The notes below the pieces were generated by a model. It was not told where the DNA came from, searched no databases, and saw nothing but the letters and a program-made list of their open reading frames with translations. 64,000 bases of DNA from Corallium rubrum (lineage: Eukaryota > Cnidaria > Anthozoa > Scleralcyonacea > Coralliidae): contig OZ036004.1 in the NCBI GenBank assembly GCA_964035015.1, positions 15,937,030 through 16,001,029 on the forward strand, given 5' to 3'. The number at the start of each line of letters is the position of its first letter. The stretch's first letter is position 1. Position numbers and translations under genes: made by a program. Positions 23,637 through 35,085 of this stretch are shown here, piece by piece.

Positions 23637-23925
23637 AGTTAGTAACTGTCACTGCTATTTAACGGTGTTCACTGTATCAACGTTGGTTTGGACGATTGTC
23701 ATCGAGAGCGCACCACTTGAAGGACAAACATTAATATCTTTAGTACACGACGGGATTCAAAGGGTCAGCACGGATATTTGCCATGTCAAGACTGGAGTCG
23801 GTTTCGTCGTCAATTTCTCCAATAATTGCTCTGAAACGAATAAGCAAGAAAGTACATTGTTTGTATGGAAAAGCTATCCCAACATCATTCTGGTTTCAGA
23901 GGCTCTGGAAGGGAAGGAAGCGGAG

Positions 23926-24230
23926 GCGAGGCGGAAAGGAAGAACCTCTGGTCGAATCGGTTGAGAATCTTACTTCCATGCTTGATTGGGTTATTTGAAC
24001 CTCGCTTGCATGTGATTGGGTAATTGTTAAAACATGTCAAACCGGTTTCACTTTGGGGGAAATCCCAGGTACGCTAGCCTGGTTCCAGCGCGTAGACATT
24101 CATTGTGACTTTCCCAAACCGGTTTAACAATTACCCAATCACAAGCGCGGTTCAAATTCTAAACTGATTCAAGCATGGAAGTAAGATTCTCAACCAATTC
24201 GACTACAGGCTCTTTCTTTCCACCTCGCTT
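23926..24230. repeat. Inverted repeat, arms about 115-120 bp
   Basis: TGAGAATCTTACTTCCATGC and GTGATTGGGTAATTGTTAAA are reverse-complemented at 24115-24230, with an AAACCGGTTT inner end. Confidence 0.75.
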
Positions 24231-24313
24231 CTGGAACCAGGGTATTCCAACATAATCAAGAAAAAGAAGCTGAGAATGTACACAGTATCCTAGCTCGAAT
24301 CTGTGAACTCGAT

Positions 24314-24491
24314 ACACCGAATTCATAAAGATGGCCACCAATTTATATTCTTTTATATTCATTCAAATTATCCTTTCCAGCCTCGTTCTTGTGTTATAAT
24401 TGAAAAGAACCTTTGCTTAAGAACGAGGTTGGAAAGCCTAATTTGAATATAAAAGAATATAAATTGGCGGCCATCTTTATGAATTCGGCGT
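24314..24491. repeat. Inverted repeat, arms about 70 bp
   Basis: CCGAATTCATAAAGATGGCC and ATTTATATTCTTTTATATTC pair with GAATATAAAAGAATATAAAT and GGCCATCTTTATGAATTCGG. Confidence 0.8.
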
Positions 24492-24630
24492 ATTCTCCAA
24501 ATCTGGAACGCCAACTTCAGTCATTTGCAGGCTTCAAAAGTGAAGTCAGGATTTTCCTTTATCACGTCAAATATCAGTCCCCTATATGTTGCGTGCTACG
24601 TTTTTATTGCGTATAGAGAACAGTTTGTAG

Positions 24631-24648
24631 GGGGGGGGGGGGGGGGGG
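24631..24648. repeat. Poly-G tract
   Basis: Uninterrupted run of about 18 G; one of many C or G homopolymers in the window. Confidence 0.95.
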
Positions 24649-24683
24649 CTGAAATCAAGAGTTCACTGAATGAAATTGTACAG

Positions 24684-24763
24684 TTTGGAATGAACTTGCG
24701 AACTTTGGAACGAAATTGCGAACTTTGGAATGCAGTTGCGAACATCGGAGTGAACTTGCGATC
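24684..24763. repeat. 20-bp tandem repeat, four copies
   Basis: Units such as TTTGGAATGAACTTGCGAAC follow each other without gaps at 24684, 24704, 24724 and 24744, with a few substitutions per unit. Confidence 0.85.
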
Positions 24764-24964
24764 TTCACGAACTTCTAAACATTTCCGTCAAAAGTAACTT
24801 GAAACCGACTGTAAAAAAATAGGCATGTCTAGACATGCATGTATCTACTGCGTTCAATCATGCCTATAGCTACTATGGTAAAAACAATGTTGTAATTACT
24901 GTATGTACTTGTAGTGACCTTGTGTTCAGAGCTGAACAAGATTTTTGTCGATGCTAGCCATGCT

Positions 24965-25175
24965 GTGTTTTTACCTTAAGAAAGGAACTCAGAGTGAAGC
25001 CAGCAAAGCACAGGAGGTTGAGCACTATTAAACAACTCTACTCATATCAGGCACAGAAGCATGAGTCCCAAGCCCATGCAGATATGTGCATGGTCACCCA
25101 TTCAAATATTAACTCAATCAAATTGGACTTCACTTAGGTCCTCGTGGTGAGAGGCAGTGTGATAATAGCTTGACT
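24965..25175 (-). mobile_element. 5S-derived SINE, copy 2 (minus strand, diverged)
   Basis: On the minus strand CACTGCCTCTCACCA, GAATGGGTGACC and CTCCTGTGCTTTGCTGGC align with the copies at 6288 and 62022. The head is missing. Confidence 0.6.
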
Positions 25176-25449
25176 ATTAAAGCTATGGTACTATTTAAAA
25201 CCTATGGTAATGAAGTATGGTTATTGTTTAGTAGCCAATCAAATTTTATAATACAGTACACCAATAACTCACAAAATTTGACTAAAGTATTTAAATAACT
25301 TTGTCGCAACAATTTATCAAATAATAATAGAGATAACAAGCATCTGAAGTATGACTGCTGTAAAGTTCAGAAATAATGAAGTTGTGAACTAAGATCTCCA
25401 GCAATTGTCATCAAAATTATGAAAGCAACTTAGCAACTATACATTAATT

Positions 25450-25958
25450 TTAATGTTGACAACGTTCTCTGGTTTATAATATTTATTCGAGTTACGAGCT
25501 TTCGGCTGCCAGTCTGCAGCCTTCGACGGGTGAATTACAATGAATGGATATGACGACATACATGACAGTTTACAATTACATACATGGACAAAGGAGGTGA
25601 TATAGTGACAGTTCCGCCTATAGGAATAGATCGCTAAGTTGCATCATTAATTAGTTAAAGTTTTTTGACTAAAAATCGGTATTGTTCCGAAAAACAGACA
25701 ACAACTCAAAGCATATGCCGGAACAATACCGATTTTTAGTCAAAAAACTTTAACTAATTAATGATGCAACTTAGCGATCTATTCCTATAGGCGGAACTGT
25801 CACTATATCACCTCCTTTGTCCATGTATGTAATTGTAAACTGTCATGTATGTCGTCATATCCATTCATTGTAATTCACCCGTCGAAGGCTGCAGACTGGC
25901 AGCCGAAAGCTCGTAACTCGAATAAATATTATAAACTAGAGAACGTTGTCAACATTAA
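25450..25958. repeat. Near-perfect palindrome, 240-bp arms and 29-bp spacer
   Basis: The left arm 25450-25689 and right arm 25719-25958 are reverse complements with one mismatch that I can find (G/A near 25471). Each arm contains TCGAAGGCTGC, AGACTGGCAGCC and GAAAGCTCG, a hairpin motif of the kind found at Penelope-like element ends. Transcripts would fold into a long perfect duplex. Confidence 0.93.
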
Positions 25959-26837
25959 TATGAATAATCCTGGTTTCGCATCCAACATCTTTATATACAT
26001 TAATTGTTCTTCAAGAGTAGACGTATACTGTATATGCATGCATGCAGTAAAAGGTAGAATAAATATTTGGCATTCATGTCATAATTTTTTGCATGACATT
26101 GACAACTGCAGCATACAATTTAATTATAAATATAAAGACTTGCCGTTTCGGTTTCACACTCTCCATAGCCTGTCACTGACATTTGACCATTGTACAATAT
26201 GTTATTTAATAGCATAATAATTTCGCTCGTGGGCTACCACAGGTTTTGTACATTGTTGCTTGATCATGAAGCTAGTTTTGTTTTCTAGAAGAAAATTTCA
26301 TTTCTGTTCAACAATGCACAGCCTTGTCAGTTTACAAAGCTCGATCAGACTGCTGAATACATGCATGTAATTGTGTAAACATGTTGGCCATATAAATGGC
26401 CTCGTCTGAATATGAAATTGTCCAAAGACTATTAAGAGGCTTTCAAAAACTTATCATCATTCCAACAACGTCTGTAGTACATCACATTTAAAAATTGACT
26501 ACGATTCAGACTTAAAATACTTACCAAGCTTGTAAAAACTTCTATTCTTGAAATAAATATTCTCACTCCTTGAACTGATTTCGCTCCATGCTGGCATAGC
26601 ATTGACTTACATGAAGTACTTGGTTTACAATTTTGGCTTCGGCGGTTTGTCGTCAGTCAACGTTTAATTCTGTCTTGATTGGCTCCGAAGGCATTCTTTT
26701 GTTAACTTAACTTACTTAACTTACACGCACGACAGCAATGTATCTACTCGCGCATGCGCAGTAGACACAAAAATTGGTCAGCATAACAAACTAAATGTCG
26801 GCCTTTGTTTATAGAAACTCTTCTACAGCTATAAAGA
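25959..26837. other. Non-coding stretch
   Basis: AT-rich; no gene or repeat that I can name. Confidence 0.35.
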
Positions 26838-27029
26838 CAATTATATAGAGAATAATACATGGATGTGCGGGAAATATGACATTTATTTCGAGTGTTGACC
26901 AGGATATCTCACGAGTGCATGAGCGAAGCGAACGAGTAAGATATCTTGCTCAACACGAGAAATAAATGACATATTTCTGCACATCCATGTATTGTTCTGT
27001 TTATTATATAAAAAAATTGTCCTATTGCC
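26838..27029. mobile_element. Foldback element, arms about 80 bp
   Basis: AATACATGGATGTGC and ATGACATTTATTTCG are mirrored at 26932-27000. The loop contains GAGTGCATGAGCGAAGCGAA. Confidence 0.65.
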
Positions 27030-28192
27030 TTACAAAAATTGCATTAAACTATAATGACGATTCAGCGATAATCGTCACATGTGAGATTATCATGAATAAT
27101 CACACATGTGAGATTAGCATTTTATAAAACACTCTATTTTATATAATAAAATACAATATCACCTATTTAAAACTTACATGTTATCGCCACGAATGATGTA
27201 CAGGCCCAGAACAACTTGTTCGACTCCGTTTGTTGATGAAAATACTCGCTCATGACTCTCGTCCAGAATCAAGTTGATGGTTTGGTCAAAACCTTTCAAT
27301 AGCCCCTTCAATTAGAAAGTTCGTTAAAGTTTGCGTCACGTCACAATAAGAGTTATAGACATATATAAACTAGAGGTGATACATTTTTGAAAAGGTTTTT
27401 ATACGTAATAGATGAATATGTGTGGTATAGCATTTTTCAAAGTGTCATCTATCACTTTCCAGAAAAGTCGGTTTAGTACATTATTTTGCCTTATGCCGTC
27501 ATGTTGGATAGACCTAAACTACTATGGTGTGATCTATATTTAGGGTCTAGAAAATATTTTGCAAAATATGGCTCCATTTTTGTTGCACTGTGGGTATGAT
27601 GTTTTTTATACCTTAAAATGTTTAATATACAAGTTTAGTAGAATAAAACAAATTAAATAACGATGTAATGGCACTTCTAGCTCTCGTGCTGGGAAACTGC
27701 CTGTTGGGGTTAGGTTTAGAAAACTACTGTATATATATATATATATTTCCCCCGGGAAATTGTGAAATAGAGAGTCGTTGAAATGCCATTTCCTGGCTTT
27801 TGGAGGAAGATTTTACAGACTCTAAAGGTTAAAAAACGTCATAAAATACTCAAAACATGCAAACGTCACATACAGATACTCAAAATGCATACACTCAGTA
27901 GATTGAATACACTGTTTACAGTTTATTTCCTGACACAATTCATATTGCATCAATTTTGTAGTTACTTGTCTGTTGTTTTGCTATGTCCCTGCTTCGGTGA
28001 CCGACAACAGAAGTTTTCGAAAACGCTCTCCAGAGTGGAAACATGACGCCGTTTTCCTGACTAGTGTGGACGGCGAAAACGAAGCTTTTCGAAAACGACA
28101 TGACGATCACGTGATATTGGTTCCAGTCACGTATATTAGTCATAGTCACGTTCATTGCGCACGTTCACCCGGAAATGTTAATTTAAGCATGT
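27030..28192. other. Non-coding stretch
   Basis: No gene seen. 28010-28100 has two inverted TTTTCGAAAACG words around GTGTGGACGGCGAAAACG, resembling one end of another MITE family. Confidence 0.35.
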
Positions 28193-28280
28193 TAACCCAA
28201 TGCTGCTTAGGATGTCTGAGGGTTCTCCCTTTGACAAATAAAACCATCTGGTGTTAGAGGAAAACAATAAACGGACCGTT
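28193..28280 (+). mobile_element. Miniature GTCTGG-core element, copy D
   Basis: TTAACCCAATGCTGCTTAGG, then ATGTCTGAGGGTTCTCCC and the core ATAAAACCATCTGGTGTTAG (28239-28258). The right end is unclear. Confidence 0.55.
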
Positions 28281-28302
28281 TTTGACCGGCTCTGCTCAGG
28301 CA

Positions 28303-28395
28303 ACCCTGCCTAAGATGTCTGATGGTTTATCCCTTTGGCTTTGATGAGTAAAATTGTCTGGTGTTAGAGGAAAGGACCCATTTTTGTGCGGTTAA
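28303..28395 (+). mobile_element. Miniature GTCTGG-core element, copy E
   Basis: Same order as copy D about 110 bp upstream: ACCCTGCCTAAGATGTCTGA, then GAGTAAAATTGTCTGGTGTTAG split by two substitutions from the copy B core, then a GGTTAA end. Confidence 0.55.
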
Positions 28396-28510
28396 GCTAG
28401 CTGGGGTGGCTTAAACAATTTAAACTCATTGAACTTTTAGTCCTATAGATTCTAGATTTCATCAGACCATGACGATACGAAGTTTTGAGTCTGCTGGACG
28501 AAAGGTATAT

Positions 28511-28682
28511 CAGACGTTTGGTGGACGTTCGTCAAGCTCAATTACTCAGAAAAGATTTCTGAGCCCCAGACAGGGTCCGAACCTGCAACCTTCTAATAAT
28601 GACCGTTCTGGTTCGAACCCTGTCTGGGGCTCAGAAATCTTTTCTGAGTTATTGAGCTTGACGAACGTCCACCAAACGTCTG
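28511..28682. repeat. Hairpin with 73-bp arms and 26-bp loop, B-box-like inner end
   Basis: Arms 28511-28583 and 28610-28682 differ at two positions. The inner end of the right arm reads GGTTCGAACCC, identical to a tRNA T-arm / pol III B-box. No cloverleaf can be drawn around it. Confidence 0.85.
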
Positions 28683-30442
28683 TTACATTACACATTCCAT
28701 TATACCAAACATTACAGTACACTACGATTACATTACACATTACATTATCAGACCATTAGCGCGCAAACGTACCACATGTACCACATGTATACGTACAACT
28801 TATCACAACATGATGTATAACCATATAATTTATCTTTTTTATAAGTAAATGCATGACATTGAGGGTTATTAGTGTCCAGCTAATGCATTGCGCGCTCACA
28901 ACCTTACTCGCGGCCATTTTTCGGCCCACGAAATTCAACAAGTGAAGCAATCCCTCGATATCTGAGCAATCCTTGCAGTAAATTACTCAATTCATGTTTT
29001 TCGTGAGAGCAAAGATGATTTAGTAAGTAGTTATTGTCATATTTTTGATAATATTTGATTACACTCAGAGGGCCGTGGAGTTGTATTTCGAGACAAGTAT
29101 TCGTCGATCGGCGTTTCTTACAAAACCAAACGAAGGACAGACAAGAGATCGTAAGAGCTATAGCTAGACTCAAAGTTTTGTCATTTCAATAAGACGCATT
29201 CATATATACTGCTGTTAGTCGTTTACAAGGGGGTTACCTGTTGGATTGCATCTTCGATTAGTTAGGATTTGTTTTGATTAGGCGCTCTTGTTCTCTGGCG
29301 TTTAAATTCAAATTGTGAAATCGTGTTTTGTTTGTAGTTGTAGGCTCCTTTCCCTTCGAATAGGCTACAGTAACACAAGAGTGAAGACCATCCAAATATT
29401 TTTGAGTTCTCACACAAAGACAAATGTCAATTTCACGCGGAGCGTCAGAAGTAATATATCTCTCTTCGACACGTGCAGTTTCCTAGCAAAGCCTATAAGA
29501 TCCTTTTATTCCCTATATTCTATGAGCAGACGAACAGAAATACGTCAGAAACGTGGAGCGTGTATACAGCGTACAGAAGTGTTATGCACAGTCTGTAAAG
29601 TGCGAAATATGTACTTGAAAGGCCGTTGTAATCAAAGCCGTTGCGAATTGAACACGCTGAAAGATTCGTGGAGTGTCGTTTATAATTATTTTCGAGAAAT
29701 TCTGAGTCAGACATCGCTACAAATCGATTCAAACGACTTTGGAAGCTTATAATATCATCGGCAGAGAACCAAACAATGAGAAACTTAATATATTGCGGCA
29801 GTTAGATGCCAGTTTCCCGTATGAAAACAAAAACACAGCAAAAACACAAAAACACATTAGGGTTTATGGAGGTCATGAGGGCCACGCCCTTTCTTTAGCA
29901 GTGGGCCAATCCGCTAGCATGCATCGCCCCAATGATTATTATGAAGGACGATTTCCTCATTAATAGTCTTTACTATTACGTTTAGAACTAAACATCCCTC
30001 ATCCAGTATTGATGAGGGAAATACGACATTAATCGTTACTCTTGAAACAAAGGATTTCGAGGTGACCATGTAATTACTTGTATTATTCACGCGTCGATTC
30101 TCTTTGATGTGTCACGGTTAATATATACGTTAGTTATCTTGCTATTAAATGACCTAGAATACTGTTTTTTGTTAAATAACGACAGATATCACCTGTATCA
30201 TTAACTAAATAAAACCAATCTAAAGTTAGCTACCTCGGGCCTCGGTAACTGGCTTAGTTACCTCCTTGGTAACTGACAGGAAAACCAAGCTTCAAAATGG
30301 GTCGTTTCAGAAAAGATCCATACCCCCGGGAGGAAATGCTAAACGGTTCTTCTCCCCTCTTAGGACATCCAGAGGCAAGTGAACACCCCCCCCCCCCCCC
30401 CCCTCGGACATTGTCCTTTGTCAGTGGTTTATGAAAAAATAA
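28683..30442. other. Long stretch without a recognised gene
   Basis: A 145-aa frame (29315-29752) has no recognisable domain and no coding support beyond being open; it is left unassigned. 30298-30330 carries TTTCAGAAAAGATCCATACC, a repeat also near 35490, 40215 and 42150, followed by a C-run at 30386-30403. Confidence 0.35.
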
Positions 30443-30588
30443 GCGTGATCGGAGAGAAGTGATGTACATTTCAGGGGACGGCGAGAGAAGAGTGAGCTGT
30501 GAGACGTTTATGTTGATATTTTGGAATAAAACCTTTTAATTTTATAACTGTGAGTTCTTTCTTTGTCGCGGTGGAACAAGTCCCGACA
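30443..30588 (+). repeat. 5' LTR, right 146 bp only
   Basis: Matches 35162-35307 base for base apart from six substitutions and ends in the same CCCGACA. The first 76 bp of the LTR are absent, so no target duplication can be checked. Confidence 0.9.
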
Positions 30589-30592
30589 AAAG

Positions 30593-30610
30593 TGGTGATC
30601 CCGGAAGGAT
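30593..30610 (+). promoter_or_regulatory. Primer-binding site
   Basis: TGGTGATCCCGGAAGGAT starts 4 bp after the LTR. TGG pairs with a tRNA CCA end; the tRNA species was not identified. Confidence 0.6.
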
Positions 30611-30682
30611 TTTAGTGAGAGAAAACATCTGGAGAACAGGATTGTATTTCGAAATCTGATCAACGAAGCAATTTATATCAAT

Positions 30683-31979
30683 ATGGCGGATGTAAAACAA
30701 ACGTTAAAGAAGATCGAAGGAAAGCTACGCATGCTGGAATTTACGCGAGATGATACTACGCATAGAATCCGAGAGAAAAATGATTTGAGAAGTCTTGAAC
30801 GACATGAGAAAGTGTTTGGAGACCTAATCGACGATGTTCACGAACAGAAAGTGCTAGTTCAAACAACGAGAATCGAAGAAGGAGATAATCCTGATGAAGT
30901 TAAACAATGGACGCTTAACATTGAAGAAAAGATTGCCGAGTTCGAAGGAGCTATGGAAGATTTGCAGAACGTGTTGAAAGACCTACGGAAGAAAGCAGTA
31001 CTGGAGGCTAGAAAAAAAGAACAGAGGAAAGAAGACAAAAGAAAACGATATTACGAAGAAGAGATCAAGCTCGAAGAAGCAAAGATGCAAGTGAAGCAAG
31101 AATTTGAGAGGAAATTGGAAGAAGCTCGAAAGAAATCCTCGAAAGAAAGCCAAAACAGCGCCAAGCTACCGAAGCTAGTCATCTCCAAGTTTCAAGGGAC
31201 TCGTTTAGACTGGCAACGATTTTGGAGCCAATTTGAAACCGAAATCGACAAGAGTGAAATTGGGCAAGTAGCAAAGTTTTCTTATCTAAAGGAACTTTTA
31301 GTTTCCAAAGGGCGTTTGTCGATAGATGGTCTTCCTTTTACCTCTGAGGGCTACGAGCGAGCCAAGAATATACTTAAGACAAAGTATGGTAAGCTGAGTG
31401 AAGTGGCAAATGCTCATATACAGCAAATCATAGCCTTGCCAACTGCGCAGGGTTCACAGCCAAGCAAAATACATGATTTCTATGAAAACCTGGTAACTAA
31501 TGCACAAGCACTGGAAACAACGGGGAAGATTAAAGAAATCAATGGCTATGTTCGAGTGACACTCGATAAACTACCTGGCATTAGAGTAGACCTGGTGCGG
31601 CTCGATGAGGATTGGCAAGATTGGGATTTTCCTCGAATGATCGAAGCTTTGCGAAAATGGTGTGATCGAAATCCAGTGCACCCGAGGACAGGAGATCTAA
31701 ACCACCCAGGGAAAAGTCCTTCCAAACGAGAACAGGGGAGTGGAAACCAAAACCTTGCATTTACTGTGAGGCTGTGGAGCATAAATCTGTTGAATGCGAA
31801 AAGGTAACAAGTATCGATGAGCGGAGGAAATACTGAGCACAAAGAAACTGTGTTTTAACTGTACATGAGCAAGACATCGTGCTGCAGAGTGCCTCAGCAA
31901 AACCAACTGCCAAAAATGTAATGGAAAGCATCACACCTCAATCTGCGATAAAGATTCCAAACATCTCTATGTAACATCA
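30683..31979 (+). pseudogene. BEL/Pao Gag with zinc knuckles, disrupted
   Basis: The ATG at 30683 opens 374 residues. An N-terminal helical, highly charged region (about residues 1-150) is followed by the DUF1759-type capsid region (LPKLVISKFQGTRLDWQRFW, then SKGRLSIDGLPF) found in BEL/Pao Gag. The frame then shifts near 31745, and the zinc knuckles lie in other frames. CIYCEAVEHKSVEC and a second CFNC...HRAAEC pair are separated by a frame change and a TGA, and CQKCNGKHHTSIC follows. Gag packages the element RNA. This copy would make at most a truncated protein lacking the knuckles. Confidence 0.85.
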
Positions 31980-31998
31980 GTTAAGGGAGCAGTAGGTA

Positions 31999-32760
31999 AT
32001 GGAGGAGCTTATTGAGCGTCTATCAAAGAAACCAACTCGAACTGACCATAAAATAATTGACATGATGATGAGCTCAACAACTAAGAAGATTGAAGTGTAC
32101 AACGTAAATGTGTCAAGCATTTCTGGGAAGTTTGTGATACCAACCGAAGTTAACAAAGTGGATAAAGGTGTTCTACTATCAATTCCTAACCCGAGGTATG
32201 CAGACCAAATCAACCAGTATCAACATCTTGAAGGAGTGGTCATGGATGATGAAGAAACCAAGCCAGAGCTGCCAATTCATCTCATCCTGGGAGCTAGTGA
32301 ATATTCTCGTATAAAAACAAACACAAAACCAAAGATTGGACAACCAGGAGAGCCTATCGCGGAGCTAACCACCTTGGGCTGGTCGATGATGTCACCTGGA
32401 AAGGAAACGAATCTCAGTAGTGCGTTGTACCTCACCAGAACATCATTTGGAGACTATGAACAGTTGTGCAACTTGGATGTCTTGGGGCTAGAAGACCGAC
32501 CACGCGGTGACCAACAGTTGGTACATGACGAGTTTAAAGAGCAACTTACACGACGTGATGAAGGATGGTATGAAACAGGGTTAATGTGGAAGCAAGGTCA
32601 TGATCATCTTCCAAACAACAAACATGGAAGTCTTAGAAGATTAGAAAATCTGGTGAAGAAACTTCAAAGGAAGCCAAACCTGGAGCAGTATGATGGAATT
32701 ATTCAAGAACAGGTCGCAGAGGGAGTTGTGGAAAGGGTGACCGTGAGCCTGTGGGGAAAG
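31999..32760 (+). pseudogene. BEL/Pao protease and N-terminal RT region, active site missing
   Basis: The frame from the ATG at 31999 gives EELIERLSKKPTRTD and later LPIHLILGASEYSRI, typical of the retropepsin-like domain (DUF1758) of BEL elements, then a linker to the RT. The catalytic D-[ST]-G that should precede ELIERL is absent; the sequence jumps from the Gag knuckle region straight into it, so a deletion removed the active site. The frame is lost again near 32740, just before the RT fingers. Confidence 0.8.
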
Positions 32761-33240
32761 AGCACTATATTCCTCACAAACCTGTAATAAGAGAGTCGGC
32801 AGAATCCACCAAGATCCGTATCGTGTTTGATGCGTCAGCCAAACCCAATGAGAAGAGTCCATCACTGAATGACTGTTTAGAGACTGGTCCACCTTTGCAA
32901 AATCTTCTGTGGGATGTGTTGGTGAGAAATCGACTGAAACCTGTTGCATTGGCGGGGGACCTTAAACAAGCCTTCTTGCAAGTCCGCATTCAGCCAGAAG
33001 ATCGAGACGTGTTAAGATTCCATTGGATCAAGCACAAGAACACATCAGAGATAGAAGTCCTCAGATTTACTCGCGCGCTGTTTGGCCTGGTAGTCTCCGT
33101 TCTTACTGGGAGCGACCCTGAAGCAGCACTTGGAGAGTCTAAGAGAAAGATACCCAAAGGAAGTAGACGAAATTACCAAGAGCTTATACGTCGATGACGT
33201 TATCACAGGAGGGGGAGCCTACAAGCAATTTGTGGCCAAC
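32751..33240 (+). pseudogene. BEL/Pao reverse transcriptase remnant
   Basis: RIVFDASAKPNEKSPSLNDC and GDLKQAFLQVRI (motif A, with catalytic Asp) are intact. After RFTRALFGL the frame shifts. The YVDD motif C (SLYVDDVITGG) reappears in the frame of the following ORF at about 33184-33216. The next residues already belong to the region just before integrase (KQFVANRVRKIKE), so the RT thumb and RNase H are deleted. This reverse transcriptase cannot be active. Confidence 0.85.
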
Positions 33241-35031
33241 AGAGTCCGCAAGATTAAAGAGAAAGAATACATCCGGTGGAGGCACGTAGGAACCGACCAG
33301 AACCCGGCTGATGTAGGAAGTAGAGGCTGTTCAGGGGACAAGTTACCCGAGATATGGTTGAAAGGCCCAGAATGTTTACCAGATCCTAACCATTGGCCAG
33401 ATGCAATTGTAACCGAACCAAGTACAGAAACCGAAGCAGAGGCTGAACTTACCAAAGAGCTTTTCGCGGCTGGTGTGGAGACCAAAGAGGTGTTTGAGGA
33501 GCTGTTAGCAAAGCATAGTTTCTGGACAACACTTCGCATCATGGCGAGGATTTCAAGATTCTTAAACAACTCCAAGGTAAAGAAACCACAGCGAGTCGTT
33601 GGTCCTGTAACAACCGTTGAGTTAAACCAACAAGTCGAATGGTGGATCAAGAGAGTACAGAAGAACCACCATGAAACAGAGCAATTTAAGGAGGACAAAC
33701 TGAGGCTGAACTTACAATTCAACTCTAATGGGTTGTACGAGTGTCGTGGGAGAATCCAAGGAAGTTTCCCTTTATACATACCTCCAGATTCAGCTTTATC
33801 CGAGAAGATGGTACTAGATGCCCATATCCTGACGCTACATGGGGGAGTTGGTCTCACGATGACGAGGGTCAGAAGCAATTATTGGATCCCACGTTTGAGA
33901 CAGTTAACGAAGAAGGTCATCAAAGGATGCTTTGGATGCAAGAAGTTCCATGTCACAGCATTCCACAGTCCACCACCAGCTCAACTTCCAATTGATCGCA
34001 CCGTCGGTTCCACTCCGTTTCAAGTGCTTGGGGTGGATTATGCTGGGCCGATACTATACAAGATCAGCTCGAAAAGATCCGGCAAAGCTCATATCTTGTT
34101 GTTTGCCTGCAGCCTAACCAGAGCCATTCAAGCTGCTGAACGACCAAACTACCGAAGGATTTATCAGAATTTAAAGCGGTTCATCGCAAGACGTGAAAGG
34201 CCTCAGAAGATTTACTCAGACAACGGTAAAAGTTTCGTCGCCGCCACCAGATGGCTGAAAGGGATCATGAAAGATGAGAAGCTCCAGAACTACCTTGCCC
34301 ATCAGAACATCAACTGGCAATTCAATTTGAGTAGAGCCCCATGGTGGGGAGGACAATTTGAAAGACTAGTAGGTGTCGTAAAGCAATCTTTGTACAAGTC
34401 AGTTGGACGAGCCCAGCTTACCTGGAACGAGTTGGAAGAAGTGTTACTGGATGCTGAAGTTGCACTCAACAATCGCCCATTAACATACGTGGAAGACGAT
34501 ATACAATTGCCTGTGTTGACACCGAGCGCCATGTTTGGTCAACCAAATCTATTGGCAGAAGAAGACGTGGATTCACTTGAAGGTGTAGATCTAAGGAAGA
34601 GAGCAAGTTATCTTCGACGTTGCAAAGACGTATTGTGGTCCAGATGGTCTCGGGAGTATGTCAAGAGCTTGAGAGAAAGACACAATCTCAACCATAAGAA
34701 GTCAGAACTGTCTATTAAACCTGGTGATGTGGTGTTGATACAGGGGGATGATAGAAACAGAGGAAAGTGGAACATTGGAATCGTGGTGAAACTCATCAAA
34801 GGAAAAGACGGTGTCGTACGAGCAGTGAAACTAAGAGCACGGAAATCATTCCTCGAGCGAGCGATACAACAGCTGTGTCCAATGGAGCTGTCCTGTGATA
34901 GACCACAAGATCCTAAAGTTCCAGATCCAAGGCTTAATCCTGGAGTAAGAGAGTTCTCGCCAAGAAAGGCAGCAGTTGCTGCTGCAAGGCGCATTCAAGA
35001 GATCGCAAGTCAAGAAGAACCAAACATTTGA
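33241..35031 (+). CDS. BEL/Pao integrase region, second element
   Basis: The open frame starting at 33130 runs to 35031. WRHVGTDQNPADVGSRG marks the end of the RNase H region. An H2C2 zinc-binding segment (LHGGVGLTMTRVRSNYWIPR, GCFGCKKF) follows. The integrase core has D303 (VDYAGP), D364 (YSDNGK) and E411 (WWGGQFER), numbered from 33130; the 47-residue D-E spacing equals that of the first element. The C-terminal domain contains KPGDVVLIQGDDRNRGKW. About 15 residues after ACSLTRAIQ do not match the sister element, suggesting two compensating indels near 34130-34160. The core is intact by eye, but without RT the element cannot move on its own. Confidence 0.88.
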   Translation, partial: RVRKIKEKEYIRWRHVGTDQNPADVGSRGCSGDKLPEIWLKGPECLPDPNHWPDAIVTEPSTETEAEAELTKELFAAGVETKEVFEELLAKHSFWTTLRIMARISRFLNNSKVKKPQRVVGPVTTVELNQQVEWWIKRVQKNHHETEQFKEDKLRLNLQFNSNGLYECRGRIQGSFPLYIPPDSALSEKMVLDAHILTLHGGVGLTMTRVRSNYWIPRLRQLTKKVIKGCFGCKKFHVTAFHSPPPAQLPIDRTVGSTPFQVLGVDYAGPILYKISSKRSGKAHILLFACSLTRAIQAAERPNYRRIYQNLKRFIARRERPQKIYSDNGKSFVAATRWLKGIMKDEKLQNYLAHQNINWQFNLSRAPWWGGQFERLVGVVKQSLYKSVGRAQLTWNELEEVLLDAEVALNNRPLTYVEDDIQLPVLTPSAMFGQPNLLAEEDVDSLEGVDLRKRASYLRRCKDVLWSRWSREYVKSLRERHNLNHKKSELSIKPGDVVLIQGDDRNRGKWNIGIVVKLIKGKDGVVRAVKLRARKSFLERAIQQLCPMELSCDRPQDPKVPDPRLNPGVREFSPRKAAVAAARRIQEIASQEEPNI

Positions 35032-35085
35032 ACTGAACATGAACCGCATTATATTTGATACCTCTGGAATCAAATAGGGGGAGAG

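Noticed and set aside
23665-23998. Overlapping 71-99 residue frames
   Set aside because: They run into an inverted repeat and have no family features.
28566-28640. tRNA gene near GGTTCGAACCC
   Set aside because: No acceptor stem, D-arm or anticodon stem could be drawn; the motif lies inside a hairpin repeat.
29315-29752. 145-aa coding frame
   Set aside because: No domain, no start or splice context, and an open antisense frame of similar quality.
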